Notes: generated by a model not told the origin, from the sequence alone. 64,000 nt of DNA from Cavenderia fasciculata (GCF_000203815.1 NW_004457624.1:558001-622000), one strand, 5' to 3'. Shown: positions 46,901 through 59,467, numbered from the stretch's first letter. Numbers and translations: made by a program.

Positions 46901-48569
46901 TGGAAATTGCCAAATTTGTCGGTGTCGTTGTCGGTGTGGTTGTGGCCATTGGTGATTTACTACTGCTACTTTGAGTGTCTTTGATGGGCAGACTGGAACA
47001 CGAGTGACTGATCTTGGTGGAACAGTTTTTGTGTGCGGCAAACCCGCAGTCTTTGCAAAGCAGCCCTTGCTTGCCCATGACGCCCGTGATAAACTGCTCG
47101 CACAGCGTGCACCGTGTTGGCTGTGTAAAATACTTGGATTTGAAGTGATGCGCCTTGAGAATAGGCGAGAGCGAGGACATGTTGAGCGCGTCGCTGCCGT
47201 TGGGACTGTGCACCCCCATGAGCAGGTTGAGCGCGCTGCTGGCCGACTCGCACTCGGACAGCGGGGTGGACGTGGCGACCAGGTTGCCGCTGCTGCTGTT
47301 GTGGCGTATAGGTGTGGTGATGGTGGTCGTGGTGGTCGTGCTCGTCGTCATTGCAATGTCGTCGACCGACACGTGTGGATGCTGCTGCAGACTGTGGAAC
47401 AACTCGGCGCGCAAGACCGACACGGACCCGGCGTCGGTAGTATTTCCGGCAGCCGCGGCAGCGTTGATGGCGAGCGACGACGTCGACGACACTGATGACG
47501 ACAAACTGGGTGTGCTGTTGGTGAGGTAGCTGAGCTGCGGGGCAGATGGGAGCGGGGGGAGGGGTGGAAGACTAGACGACACCATCATGGGGACGGGTGG
47601 TAGTGGTGGATAGACAAGCGGCGAGCTGTGCTTGTTGATCGCGCCGCCCGTTGAAAAGAGCAGCTCGTTACAACTCTTGGTCTGCTTTTGCTGCATCTTG
47701 AGTTGTTTGGCAACATCGCCAATCGAGCTGTGTGTTGGTACGTCACCACCATTGGCAACAATTGCCGGTAATGGTTGTGGTTGATGAATCTTTACAAATT
47801 TTGATGATGTCGTAGACATTCTACTTGTATTATTATTAATATTATTATTATTATTGTTAGTTTGAACGATCAATCCATTTCCATTGACTGCGCCAGATGA
47901 TGGCTGCAAATGTTGTACAACCACTACACTCTCTTCCAATTGTTGTAGTTGTTGTAGTTGCAAATTGTTGCTCTCAATGATCAGCACTTTGTTTAGTATC
48001 TCGTCCACGTCGTCGGTGGTTGTCGTCGAGCTGCTTCCATTGCTGCTGTTGCTTCCATGTTTCTCGAGAGCTGGTGGTTGCTGCTGCTGCTGTTGCAAGA
48101 GTTGTCGTGTCGAGGTGGCCGTGCTGAGGGAAGGTGGTTTGGGGAGTGGCACGGGTGTGTTGCGCATCGACGACGCTGTCAACGTGCTGTTGCTGCGCAG
48201 GTTGGCCATGTTGCTACTCGACACTGATATATGATTGTGGTAGAGTGCGTCGACATCTTCCCCGACACTTCCACTTTTTCGCAAATGTCCAAGCAAGTCA
48301 GATTCTGATTGTGACGATGCAGACAGTGTAGGCGATTTAACCGACATGATTTTACCACCTACAATTAATCTAGTCTGATTGATATTATTATAACTTTTAC
48401 TATTACTAATTTTAGGTATAATATTATTATTATTTTGGTTATGACTATATGAAAAGTTTGAGTGACTATTATTTATATTATTATTATTTGTTGAGTTGTT
48501 ATTATTTGAATTATTACTACTACCACTATTACTACTAGGGTGTTGATGGTTAGGCGAACTGTCGATCAT
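43931..48569 (-). CDS. C1-GRAM-ankyrin-TKL protein kinase
   Basis: Predicted serine/threonine kinase of the tyrosine-kinase-like (TKL) group. Exons are 48569-46355, 46261-46059 and 45991-43931, phases matching, 1492 aa. Order of domains: a long Ser/Thr/Asn/Gln-rich N-terminus; a C1 (phorbol-ester/DAG type) zinc domain at about 470-525 (HHFKSKYFTQPTRCTLCEQF ... CKDCGFAAHKNCS); a GRAM-like lipid domain at about 735-830, coded across the intron-flanked middle exon (GKLYLTEHYLCFYDN); four to five ankyrin repeats at about 885-1090; kinase at about 1190-1450. Catalytic motifs are intact: GSGISGKVYKG, VAIKVLKSA, HRDVKSLNFL, DFGLS and GTSAYCAPE. Two membrane-binding modules suggest recruitment by lipid signals. 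Diverges from RPA1 across 3.8 kb. Confidence 0.93.
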
Positions 48570-51500
48570 TGTTTTAAAAAGAAAATAATAAATAAATAAA
48601 TAATTAATTTTATAAAAGTTAGTTTTTGTTTTGTGATCGTTGCAATTTAAATAATATTAATATGTGTGTGATATATTGATTATGGAAAACAATGTGATAT
48701 ATTGGTATGGTATGGTATGGACAAAAGAGGGGGTATGGATGGAATAGGTATGAGTGAACAAAGAAGAAGAGAGAGGATTTGGAAAATGAAATAAATAAAA
48801 ACAAAAAAATCAAACAATCAAAAATGATTGTTGATTATTATTTCTTGTTCTATCTCTTCTCTCTCTCTCTCTGTTTGTGTGTGTGGTTATGGTTATGGTT
48901 ATGGTTTAACTTGGATTGATGATGATGACTAACAAGACAAGCAAAGATGTTTGTTGTTGTTGTTCCGTGACTATTTTTCTTTGTTTGTGTGTGTATATAT
49001 ATCGTTCTATTTCTCTCTCTCTCTCTCTCTATTTTTATCTATTGTCAAATCTAATGATTTCTACTTTATTCTAATTTCTCCAACCAATTATTATTATTAT
49101 TATTATTTATATTTATATGTTTGTTCTCTATCTATCTATTAATTATTATTTCTATTATTGGTTGTTCTCGCTTTGCTGCTGCTAACTTGCAAGTGCCAGC
49201 CTCTTCTCTCTCTTTTTATTATTATTATTATTGATGGTTGTTGGTTTATTAAAATTAATATTTTAATTTTAATTTTTGTTAAGATGATGATGATGATGTT
49301 GGTGATGGTAATAGTGATGATGATAAAATAATAAAAATAATATAAAGTGGAACCTTTTTCCTTGCTTGCTTGCTTCTTTACTAGTAGTGTTCTTTGTTTG
49401 TTTGTTATTATTGCTTGCTTGCTTGCTTCACTCCTAACAAACAAACAATTATAACATAACACAGGCAGTCATACAGGCAGGTAGGTAGACAGACAGTCAA
49501 CAAACTAATCATTCACACAATATCAATACTGGTGAATAAATATGTGTGTGGTTGATTGATGGATGGTGTTAAAATCATATAACAAAAAAAAAAAAAAACC
49601 AAAACCAAACATCCAATCAATCACTACGCTACACTACGGTACTGTATGTTTTTTGTTGGATAGTGATGATAGAAAATACTACTACTACTCCTCCTCCTCT
49701 GTCCTACTAAACTTTTTGTTTCCTTTCCTGATTGATTGGTGGAAACACCGTCACGATGTTTTTCCCAATTATTTATATTCTTCTTCCTTCCTTGTCCTGT
49801 CCTGTCTGTCCTTTATTATCTTGTCCTGTCCTATCCTATCCTATCATATCTCGCATCATTCATACAAAAAAAAAAAAAACTATTGTGACAGAAAAAAAAA
49901 AAAAGAGGGAAAATCTTTTTTTTTGAAGAAAATCAATCATGTACCTGTTTTGTATCTGTATTGTACTATTCTATATTTTATATATCTCTAAACTCTCTTA
50001 GAATGTGTGTTTAGTTTAGTTTTCTTGTTTATGAATAAACATACTCTGTTATTGTTATTGTTGTTGTTGATGTTGTTGGACGTTGTTATTTTTGTTTGTG
50101 TATTTTGAGGAAGAGGAGAAGGTGATCTATATTTTCAACTCTTTTCTCTTCTCTCTCTCTTGTCTGTCCTGTCTGTCTATCTTATTCTTGTTGTTGTTGT
50201 TGGTAGTATATTATATATAATTTTTATAATATGTATACATAAGGAGGATGGAGAACAAAGGATAGAGGTGGAATAATATTATTCCAAAAAAAGCATCCAT
50301 AAAACCCATGCTGGGAAAGCTTTAGAAAACAACCACCACAAATGCATATCAATTGTGAATCAAACAATTTTTTCAATTATAGAGGGTGGGTTACTACTAT
50401 CTACCACCACCACCACCACTACCAAAAAGTCTACAATAGATATAAGTGATGGTGGTGGGTGGGTAGGGGAACGTGTGATTTGATTTGTATATAATATTGC
50501 CAAAAAACAGCAACAGTGAGTGGATGGAGAAGTGAAGAGAAGAGAAGAGTGTGGTGATGTTGGTTGGTTGGTTAGGTTGGCTGATCAATCGATTTCACCA
50601 CCACATAAAAAGCATCAAACAGTGTGAACCAATCGTGTTGTTGTTGTTGTTGTTGAAAAACACCATGGTGTGATGGTGGTGGTGGTGGTTGAAAAAAAAT
50701 GGGATACTACTCACCAGCAGCAGCAGCAGCAACAAGTTCATTGTCTATAGACAACAACAACTACACCAACTACACTACCCGTCGAGGTTGACAAAATCAC
50801 TTGATTTCACAAACTTGGCAGAGAGATATTCGTTTTTCTGTCACAACCCTTCCTTGTCTTCCCATCAACGACATTCTAGAATCGGATCCGTGCTGCACAT
50901 GTGTCATGTGTTGTTGTTGAGAAGGAAGGGGAGGGAATGATGGGGATGATTCGTTTAAAGGGATAGTTCGTCCCCCCCAAACGAGCGAGATAGGGTGTGC
51001 TCACAAGTATATAGATAACTGTACTACCTGATGTTATAATTGGTGATTTCCACCATCGATGGATTCTACTTTAGAAATAAGTAGTAGTAGTAGTTCCAAA
51101 AAAAGAACAACAACCAAAAAGAAGATCAAGATGGCGATGGCGATGATGATTGATGATGAAGCATTTAAAACGATGATATTCGGTGTGGTTGAGATGATTG
51201 GTGTTGTTGTTGTTGTTGATGATCGTCGATCAATAAAGATTATGTTGACAAATCAAATCAAATCTAATCTAAATATAATCTAATCTTACCCTGCAAAGTT
51301 AAAGTTATGGATGAATAAACGATGATGATCAACCAAATCTCTGTCTCTTTTAATGAATGTTTATAGTCTATAACTTTCTTTCTTTCTTTACCTGTTGTTA
51401 ATTCAATCAACTAACTATTGATATTAATGAAAAGCATCATCACAATATAACTATTGTACTTACACATTTAAATTTAATGGTAACAACAACTATTAGGGCA

Positions 51501-52406
51501 ACACAAATTATTTAATACATATCCCATCTGTGGGGTTGTTATGGTTGGTTGGTTCGTTCATTGACCATCACCACACTCTATTCCCCTAATCTTGATCGTA
51601 CGTATAACATTAAATGCATATTCCGCGAATGATAACCAAATAAAGATAACACTTTGAATTCGATCGATAACACACAAACAAAACAATGAAGTTCATTCAC
51701 CTTGGAGTTTTTTTGATTATTATTATAAATATACCTAATTTAATAAATATTATATAATCTAATCAAAAGGTGAAACTTAACTCACTACATTGGCAGATTT
51801 TAAAGGACCAAGTTAAGTCATTGTCATGATGCAGTTAGTATATTGGGTTACAGTCACTTTATACTTGTCGTCTATTCAAATGGATGTATCACTCAATCAA
51901 CAATCAAACAATTCCAAAAAAATCATTGGTCCTTCCCAAAAAGCTATAATCATCTGTAACCATATCTCAATGTATAAAGTAATTATGGACCTATATATCA
52001 ACAAGGTTTTTGAAACTGACTCTTTCCATTTGATAACAAATTTTTAAATTTATTTTTTATTTGTAAAATTAAATTAAATCAAAAAAATCAATCATCCAAA
52101 ACAAAATTCCCAGAATATTAATATTAATATTAATATTTAAATTTAATACTTATCCAAATATATTCCCACTTTTATTTAATAATATAATGTTTTATTTATT
52201 TTAATTTCTCCAACGATTTATTTTCGAGGAAATTTGAATTTTTCCCTCCATTTTTTTTTTTATAGGTCGAGTTTTTGGAGGGAGTTCATTTCATTAACTT
52301 TTTTTTATCTCAAATTTTGTACAAAGATAACTTTATTTTATATTATTTCACATTACTTCTTCTCATCATTACAGTCACTCATACATACAAATAGATAGAT
52401 CAGAGA
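48570..52406. other. Gene-free 3.8-kb stretch
   Basis: The longest gene-free stretch in the window. It lies between divergent start codons of the kinase and RPA1, so it holds both promoters and perhaps long leaders. It is made of simple tracts: (CT)n at 48855-48870 and 49013-49031, (GCTT)n near 49360-49435, A runs near 49584 and 49865, GTT and GGT triplets near 50637-50690. At 50690-51010 the G/C content rises (CCCGTCGAGGTTG, GGATCCGTGCTGCAC, and a C7 run at 50972). Short ATG frames at 51059-51283 and 51826-52047 lack protein character. No tRNA or snRNA recognised. Confidence 0.5.
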
Positions 52407-52884
52407 ATGGCAAATACACCAGTAAAGGGATGTTTGGAAAGATTTATTCAAGATGCAAATGGTAACACCAACTTGAATGAACCCAACATTATTGTTCAAA
52501 TCTTTCAGATCAAAGTTAAAGATGGCAAATATACGTAAGTATTGAAAGATATATAGATAGAGTCAAGAGATTATTAATATTGCTTATTATTATTTATCAA
52601 TTTATAATCATTTCTAGTGCAGTGATAACTGATGGAGCTACCAAGTTCCCAACAGTATTACCAAGCAACAATACACTCAGAGAATTTCAAATCATCCGTC
52701 TCAATTCATTTGCTGTGATGCAGGGCAAAAGATACGTGCAAATCTTCAACTATGATGTACTTGCAGATCTCCAGAGTTTGATTAATAACAACAACCTTAC
52801 CTACCATACCGTCTACTCTGCTCAACAACAACAACAACAGCAACAAAAGCAACAAATTCAACAAACTGGTGGTCAACAACAACC

Positions 52885-52919
<35 letters not shown>

Positions 52920-54578
52920 ACCAACAACAACGAAATAATAATAATAATAATAATCAATATAACAATAATAATAATAATAACTATAATAATAATAACTATA
53001 ATAATAATAATAATGGTGGTAATTATAGACAACCACAAGTATCATCATCACAAGGTAACAGTAATCAAAACAATATATGTGATATTGATGCATTGTCTGA
53101 GGGAATGGGTTCATACACGATTTGTGCAGTAGTCAAGAACAAGTCAGACATCAAGGAGTGGAAGAATGTGACAAGTAGTGGAAGATTGTTTTCGGTCGAG
53201 TTTGCCGACGACAGTCCCTCGACATGCAACACGATCAAGGCGACCGTGTTTGGCGACCCCTACTGCGCCTCTTTGCATCAACAACTAGAGGCTGGCAAAA
53301 CTTACATGGTATCTGGTAGTGGTGGTGTGCGCAAGAACTCGCAAAAGTTCAACAATACCAAGCATCAGTACGAGCTGACCCTTGGACGAGACACCACGAT
53401 CACCCCCGTCACCGACCAGTCGCAGGTGATCAAGTCGGCTGGCGTTGTCAAGTTCCAATTCACCCCCATCAACTCGTTGGTCTCTCTCGGCGCCAACATG
53501 ATGGTCGATGTACTCGGCGAGGTGACGAGCGTGTCCACTCCAATCGACATCACAACCAAGGCTACAGAGAGGGCCAAAAGCAAAGTTCTGCCCAAGTGGG
53601 CCATTACCATCCGTGACAACACCAACTCGGGCATTGAAGTGTCGTTTTGGGGTGATGACGTCGCCAAGTATCTCAACCAGATTACTGTAGGCATGATTGT
53701 CGGTATCAAGAATGCCAAGCTCACCCAATTCAACGGACACTCGCTCAGCTTCGGGTACTCATCCGAGATTGTCTTGGATCCACGTCATCTCGACCAATAC
53801 GAGGGGTTCCGTCAATGGATCGCCCACAACAGCGGCACAAACTGCGCCAGTCTCACCCAACGCTCGACCTTTACTGGCAACAGCACAAACAAGGACGCAC
53901 CTGTCCTGACCGTCGCCGAATTGCTCGCAATCCAAACCGAGCCTTTCGATGCCAACAACAACCCCAACCAATACGTTGTCCATGGTACCATTCGCCGTGG
54001 TGCTTTTGCCAAGGAGATCTCCAGAGACAACGGTCCAACTGTCAGCACATGTTGGTACGAAGGATGTGCAGGTTGTTTCAAAAAAGTTTGTGGAGGTCTT
54101 CCTAAATGTGAAGCTCCACGTATGACCAATATGTAAGAAAAGAAAAGAATAGAAAGAATAGAAAGAAAGCAAATAAGAATCTCTATAGACAACAAACAAA
54201 CAAACTAACATATTTTTCTTTTTCTTTAACTATAGTTGGAAACTACCAATTAAAATAGCAGATGATACTGGAACTCTCAGCAACGTTGACTTGTTCCAAT
54301 CTATTGCCCTCCCTATTTTGGGCCCTATCAGTGATTATGAACATTTAGATTCCACTGCATTCATTGCCAAACTTGACAAGGAATTAGGTTTTGAAGCCAA
54401 AGTTGTTGTAAAGTACTCTCAAACTACCGGAAATGCACCTGCAGGTGGTGATGGAACAACAACTTATCACCGTTACAGTGTACATCAACTCGAACGTACC
54501 ACCGGAGCACATTTACAAAATATTGCTCGTGATCTAGCCTTTGCACTCACTTCTGTTGTCATTCCAGATGAACAATAA
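52407..54578 (+). CDS. rpa1: Replication protein A large subunit (RPA70)
   Basis: Single-stranded DNA-binding protein of replication and repair. Exons are 52407-52534 (128 nt), 52618-54132 and 54236-54578, both introns phase 2, 661 aa. Domains: RPA70N at about 1-110, a Gln/Asn-rich linker at about 120-200, DBD-A at about 215-330, DBD-B at about 345-450, DBD-C at about 470-655. The DNA-stacking aromatics have counterparts: Phe in GRLFSVEF and SQKFNNTK (DBD-A), Trp in VSFWGDD and Phe in LTQFNGHSLSFG (DBD-B). A Cys cluster CWYEGCAGCFKKVCGGLPKC fits the DBD-C zinc ribbon. First of three tandem RPA70 genes and the only one with all parts, so the canonical copy. Confidence 0.95.
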
Positions 54579-54874
54579 TCATCCACTCTTATAAATATAT
54601 ATATTACTAGAATTCAAAGATCAAACCTATCATTCTTTTCTTTTTCATCAACAACAACAATTGTTTAAAAATTAAATTAAATATTCAATTATAATTATAC
54701 CCATTTTTATTTTAAAATAAATAAACTTTACTTTCTTTTTTTTTTAAAATAATAAATTATTTATCATTCCAATAAAAAAAGGGTTGAGCTTCAAGTTCAA
54801 GAGTTTAGGGTTTATTATTAATCTTTTTGGATAATAATAGAGAAAAGAATATATGTGTATTTGTAGAGACAAGG

Positions 54875-56733
54875 ATGATGATGATTGATGAACCAATTAA
54901 AGGGTGTATGGATCAATACATCAATTCAGAGTATACAGGAGAAAGGATAAAAGATGATGATATAGTATTACAAGTTCAAAGATTAAAACCAACAAATAAA
55001 TCGTATGTTATATCTCTATTTCTTCATTTCTTTTAATATTTGTAATACTAACTCTATTCCTCGATATATATAATATATATCTATAGATCATACATTCAAT
55101 TATATCTATCAGATTCAATTCATTTGTTTACATCATTGTATCGAATCAAAAAGAAACATGATGACGACGATTATGATGTCTATGATGATGATAATCTTCT
55201 TCCACCAAAATGTAATGAATTGATTAGAATCAAATCATTAACATTAACAAAAGAGAAACATATTGTTATTAAAGAGTTTGAATCACTTGGTATTCTTTCA
55301 ACACTGATTGGTCGACCTAAACTTCATATGGTCTATCAACCTCTTGTACAACGGTACATAACAGTCAGGAATCTTCAAAAATATAGTCAACCTAAACCAT
55401 CTTCAGTATCAGAGGATCATGACAAACAATATGGAATCACAAGTTTAAAAGATTTGAAAGAGGGAGTCTCAGACTATCACTTGACCGTATGTGTATTGGT
55501 TAGAATGAAATCAGAGCTTAGAGAAGGACCAAGAGGTAGTGTATTTACATTAGAGTTGGTCGATACCAAAACACATGATTGTGTGCCGGCAGTATCATTT
55601 AGTCAGGAAATGTATGGCAAGCTTGAACAAGACAAGACATACTATATATATTTGAGACCTTCAAATTATACTGCAATTCATCCAGGATTTCCAAGGAATA
55701 ATAACTCAAAATTTCAATTGGTCATTGACAAGACGGCCAAGGTATTAGAGGTACCTCCTCAACAAAGATTACATCAAGATGCATGGACCAAATTCAATTT
55801 TATAAATATCGATCAGTTGGGCCCAACTGCAATCCCTATCGAGACTGTCAATAGAGATTCAATATTGGTAGATGTAATTGGTAAAATATTGTCTATATCA
55901 GATATATCATCAATCGAATTGCGTAATGGTGGTATTGTCCCTACTCTATTAGTCAATATTTTCGACACTTCAAATACATCGATCGATATTACATTTTGGG
56001 GAGAACATGCACTTAGCTGTCAACAACAATTAAAAGTTGGTGATATTATAACTCTCTATCAAGTTAAATTGACCAATTACTCTGGTAGATCACTTTCATT
56101 TGCAACGTCTCGTCTTGATATCAATCCATCAAACTTTCCTCAATATCAACAACTTTTGGCATTTATCAATCATCCAACTACTATAGAGAGTAAGATATTG
56201 GAACCAAAAAACCTTTCATCCAACAAATCCCCAGACAAAGCAGATATGCATCCACCAATAACTGCTAAATACCTCCTTTCAAATCCAAATTTTGAAGATT
56301 ATAAAGAAGGAGCTACAAATATCTATGTACTCAATGGTATATTTATCAAAGATCCAGTTCAACCAATCACAAAATCTTATAGGTATGAATGAAATACTCA
56401 ATCAATCAATTATTATTATTATTAATTAAATTATTATTATTAATTTTTCTTTTTTTTTTCTTTGTTTCACAAAGCCAAACACATCGAAAATATATATTTA
56501 CAGATGAAACTGGGTCAGTCAATATATCTATTATTGGATATTCTGAATCCAAAGTATTTGGTCCAAATGTCCAACAAGACAACAACACCACTAGTTCTTT
56601 ACGAATGATGATTAAAAAAGAAAGACCTTCAGATGGTGAACATCATCAGATTTCAGGACCAGCTTTAAATTTCTCAATTGTCGGTGAAAACCTCAAATTA
56701 TATGTACATAATATAAATACTCTAGGACTATAG
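54875..56733 (+). CDS. Divergent RPA70 paralog 2, no zinc ribbon
   Basis: 560 aa. Exons are 54875-55002 (128 nt, same length as in RPA1), 55087-56382 and 56475-56733; both introns are phase 2 and at homologous places. Start chosen at the ATG triplet MMMIDEPIKGCMDQYI, since the longer frame opens with a TTG. An RPA70N-like domain (KGCMDQYINSEYTG against KGCLERFIQDANGN), DBD-A (GSVFTLELVD with its Phe; NSKFQLVID) and DBD-B (ITFWGEHALSC with its Trp; LTNYSGRSLSFA with Tyr for Phe) are kept. The region of the zinc ribbon is cut short and has no Cys pairs, though the final beta part survives (RKYIFTDETGSVNIS). Probably still binds ssDNA; role unknown. Confidence 0.88.
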
Positions 56734-56906
56734 GAAAATAAACTAGTAAGAATATATTTCCAAGAAAAATGAAATTCAATTTTCCGATTGCTTGTTCAAG
56801 ATTTGAGTACAAGCTAAAGTGTCTCTAAATGTAAAATATGATATTAAATTAAATTTTGTATATTTAGACAAGTAGGTAGAGTTGTATAAACTTTTGAAAA
56901 GACACA

Positions 56907-58163
56907 ATGACAACGACGATATTAGGAAGCTTGATCAAGTATATGACAGATGAGGATAGTATTGGAACGGTTGTACATTTCAATGTTGGTATAAACGTTC
57001 ATATTGATTCGATCACACCATCTATATCGTCTATTACCTCTGATAATGAAGATAATAATGAAGATAATACATACAGGTAAGAAGAAGATGAAGAAGATGA
57101 AGAAGAAGAAGAAGAAGAACGGAAAAGAAACGTCCTTCTATTATTATTATTAATATAATATAGTTATAGTGCAGATATATATGATAATTTCTTCAAATAT
57201 AAAGCAAAGTTACATTGTGATAGTGGTGGTTTACCAATTAACAATCAAACCATCAAGATTGTCAGACTCAAGGTTTCACTATCCGACCGACATGTACATA
57301 TCTATCAATACTTGAGAATGCCAACAATGCCACTAAGAGACAAACAATACATTTCATATCATCCCGCTTACATTGAAGCGAAATCAACAACACCCTCTTA
57401 TTCAAATATTGAGTATCTAGCAACTGGTCAAACAGTCTTTGCCATCAAGGTTCGTGTCAATAGAAAGACAGTGTCTGTAGACGGAATATTTCACCGTGTT
57501 GAATTGGTTGACAATAGTTCATCTACTCTCAATTCCATCGTTGCACTCATTCCAGCCAAACTCTCTGGCGATTACCTCTTTAATCGATTGCAAAAAGGTA
57601 AAACTTTTTCCATCGAGAGTGGACCTGGATGTAAAGTAAATACTTGGCCTACATTAGAGTCCAATACACCATGGTACGTGAATACTAGCTATTTTATAAA
57701 CTGTTCCAAACAAAATCCTCTCTTTCTCCATTTGACAATCAACGCCATCATAACCAAGATACCACCACAACAATTGACAGAACCTCCTCAACCATTTTCA
57801 GGTCCACCAACCAAAAAACTTGTACTCCAGGCTATCTATTTTGCACCGTTTATGTTGGTCGATATCCTGGGTGAGGTACTCAGAGTACATCAACTTAGAG
57901 TGATCACCAAAAGAAAAAGAAATTATATCAAACAAATTCCTCATTTCTCTCTAGAACTTAAACGTGGCAGCGAAGCCATTGAAGTTGTATTTTGGGCAAA
58001 AGATGCATTGGCCTATTCAAAGATGGCTATCGAACCTGGTGATACTCTCTATATTACCAAACTTAAATGTGATCATCATCATGGAGGTTCCGTACTTTAT
58101 TTTTTATCCATTTCTGATCTCGTCAAACAAACAGATAAAGATGTTGAAATGTATGACTTTTAA
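56907..58163 (+). CDS. Divergent RPA70 paralog 3, lacks DBD-C
   Basis: 389 aa. Exons are 56907-57076 and 57164-58163, intron phase 2 at the same place as in the other two RPA70 genes (between YR/S and YSAD, matching KYT/AVITD). The first exon is lengthened by a Ser/Asp/Glu/Asn insert. DBD-A-like (DGIFHRVELVDNSSSTLNS) and DBD-B-like (EVVFWAKDALAY, Trp kept) domains are present; the last stacking residue falls in CDHHHGGSVLYFL and is not aromatic. The protein ends right after DBD-B, so the trimerisation and zinc part is missing. The RPA heterotrimer forms through DBD-C, so this one should act outside RPA. Confidence 0.85.
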
Positions 58164-58184
58164 AAAACAAATGTAAATAAGATC

Positions 58185-58309
<125 letters not shown>

Positions 58310-58323
58310 TTTATTTATTTATT

Positions 58324-59110
58324 TTAGAATTGAGTTTCTGGACGGTTCTTGAGGTATTCAGCAATTTGTGGAATTTGAGAAAACTTCAAGGCAAATGCTT
58401 CCAAGGTTGGGTATCCTTTGATTTGTTCACCAAAACCTAACTTTTTAAGATACTCAAAACCAAAATAGATTGCAATATCTCCCCATGTATATTGTTTTCC
58501 AACCTAATTTAATACAAAAAAAGAAATAAATAAAAAGGTTAATTTTATAAATATTTTTTTTAATATGTTTCTCTAGTTTACTTACAAAATGTTGACCTCC
58601 ATTCTTGATTAATAACTCTTCTAATTTGGAAACAAACTTTTGAATGGTTTCATCTTTAAACTTTTGGAGCTTCTCTGGGTTGTCACGTGAAGAAAAGTAT
58701 GGCGATAAAATATCCCAAAGTGAATCAGCAACACCATCAATCAAGGCACTTTCCAAGTCGGTAGAGCCAGCTAACCCATGTTGCTTGGCAACATAACGAG
58801 CAATGGCATAGGATTGAGAGATTCTGACATCATTGTCTTCATAAAAAGGTAATTGACCAAAAGCAAGCTTTTCAGATAATCCTTGAGTCTCTTTGATTGA
58901 CTTTACTCTTTGATCATCAAACTTGACATTGGCAAAAGTTAAGATTAATCTAATAAGTTCACCACGACCTTGACCGTTAAACTATTCAATCGAAATAATA
59001 AAAAGAAAGAAAGAAAGAGAAATAAACATTAATATAATGTCGTACTTGTACTATTTAATATACTACATGAATGAATGAATAAATCATACATAATATAAAG
59101 TTGGAGACAT
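58324..59110 (-). CDS. Glutathione S-transferase
   Basis: Cytosolic GST of the alpha/mu/sigma-like group, 198 aa. Exons are 59110-59090 (21 nt, MSPTLYY), 58981-58586 and 58503-58324, all phase 0. The short first exon gives the N-terminal strand ending in the Tyr expected at the catalytic site (PTLYYFNGQGRGELIRLI). Other landmarks: FGQLPFYEDNDVRISQSYAI (Gln-Leu-Pro and the Gln-Ser that bind glutathione), RYVAKQHGLAGS, and in the C-terminal domain YTWGDIAIYFGFEYL. It conjugates glutathione to electrophiles. Convergent with RPA70 paralog 3 across the AAT repeat. Confidence 0.92.
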
Positions 59111-59467
59111 TGTAGTATATTGATATTTGTTGTTGTTGTTGTTGTTGTTATTGTTGAGATAATTTGAATGAATGAATTACCAAACCATGGTTCAAGTATA
59201 AATAGTTTATGAAATTTCAAAATAAATGAATTTAATGTAATAGAATTAGAATCTAATCTCGTGATGAAAGATACTATTTTTGTTCACCACATTCCTCGGG
59301 TTTTCAGACCATTCTATTTCACCAAAATCATCATGATGTAAACAATTTTGATTATCAATGAGTTTTCAATGTAATTCTCTCTCTGCGGAATCTTGGTTAT
59401 TATTATAATAATTGATTTGTTTTTTTTTATATAACATTTTATTTTTGATATCAATTTTTTTTTTGTT
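59111..59467. other. Gene-free stretch between GST and cullin
   Basis: 357 bp: (GTT)n near 59128-59152, (CATT)-like repeats, AT-rich DNA. A frame beginning MKFHKLFILEP at 59220 resembles a GST start by accident but cannot be spliced in frame. Confidence 0.5.

Noticed and set aside
49563-49991. 142-codon plus frame
   Set aside because: Simple-sequence translation (runs of K, S, Y, L) in a repeat-rich stretch.
51059-51283. 74-codon ATG frame
   Set aside because: Low-complexity Ser, Lys and Val runs; no support.
51826-52047. 73-codon ATG frame before RPA1
   Set aside because: Somewhat protein-like (KAIIICNHISMYKVIMD) but isolated, with no recognised family and no splice partner; kept as a doubt only.
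59029-59220. MKFHKLFILEPW frame as GST start
   Set aside because: Neither GTTTGG nor GTAATT donor gives a frame that enters FNGQGRG; the 21-nt exon at 59110 fits exactly.
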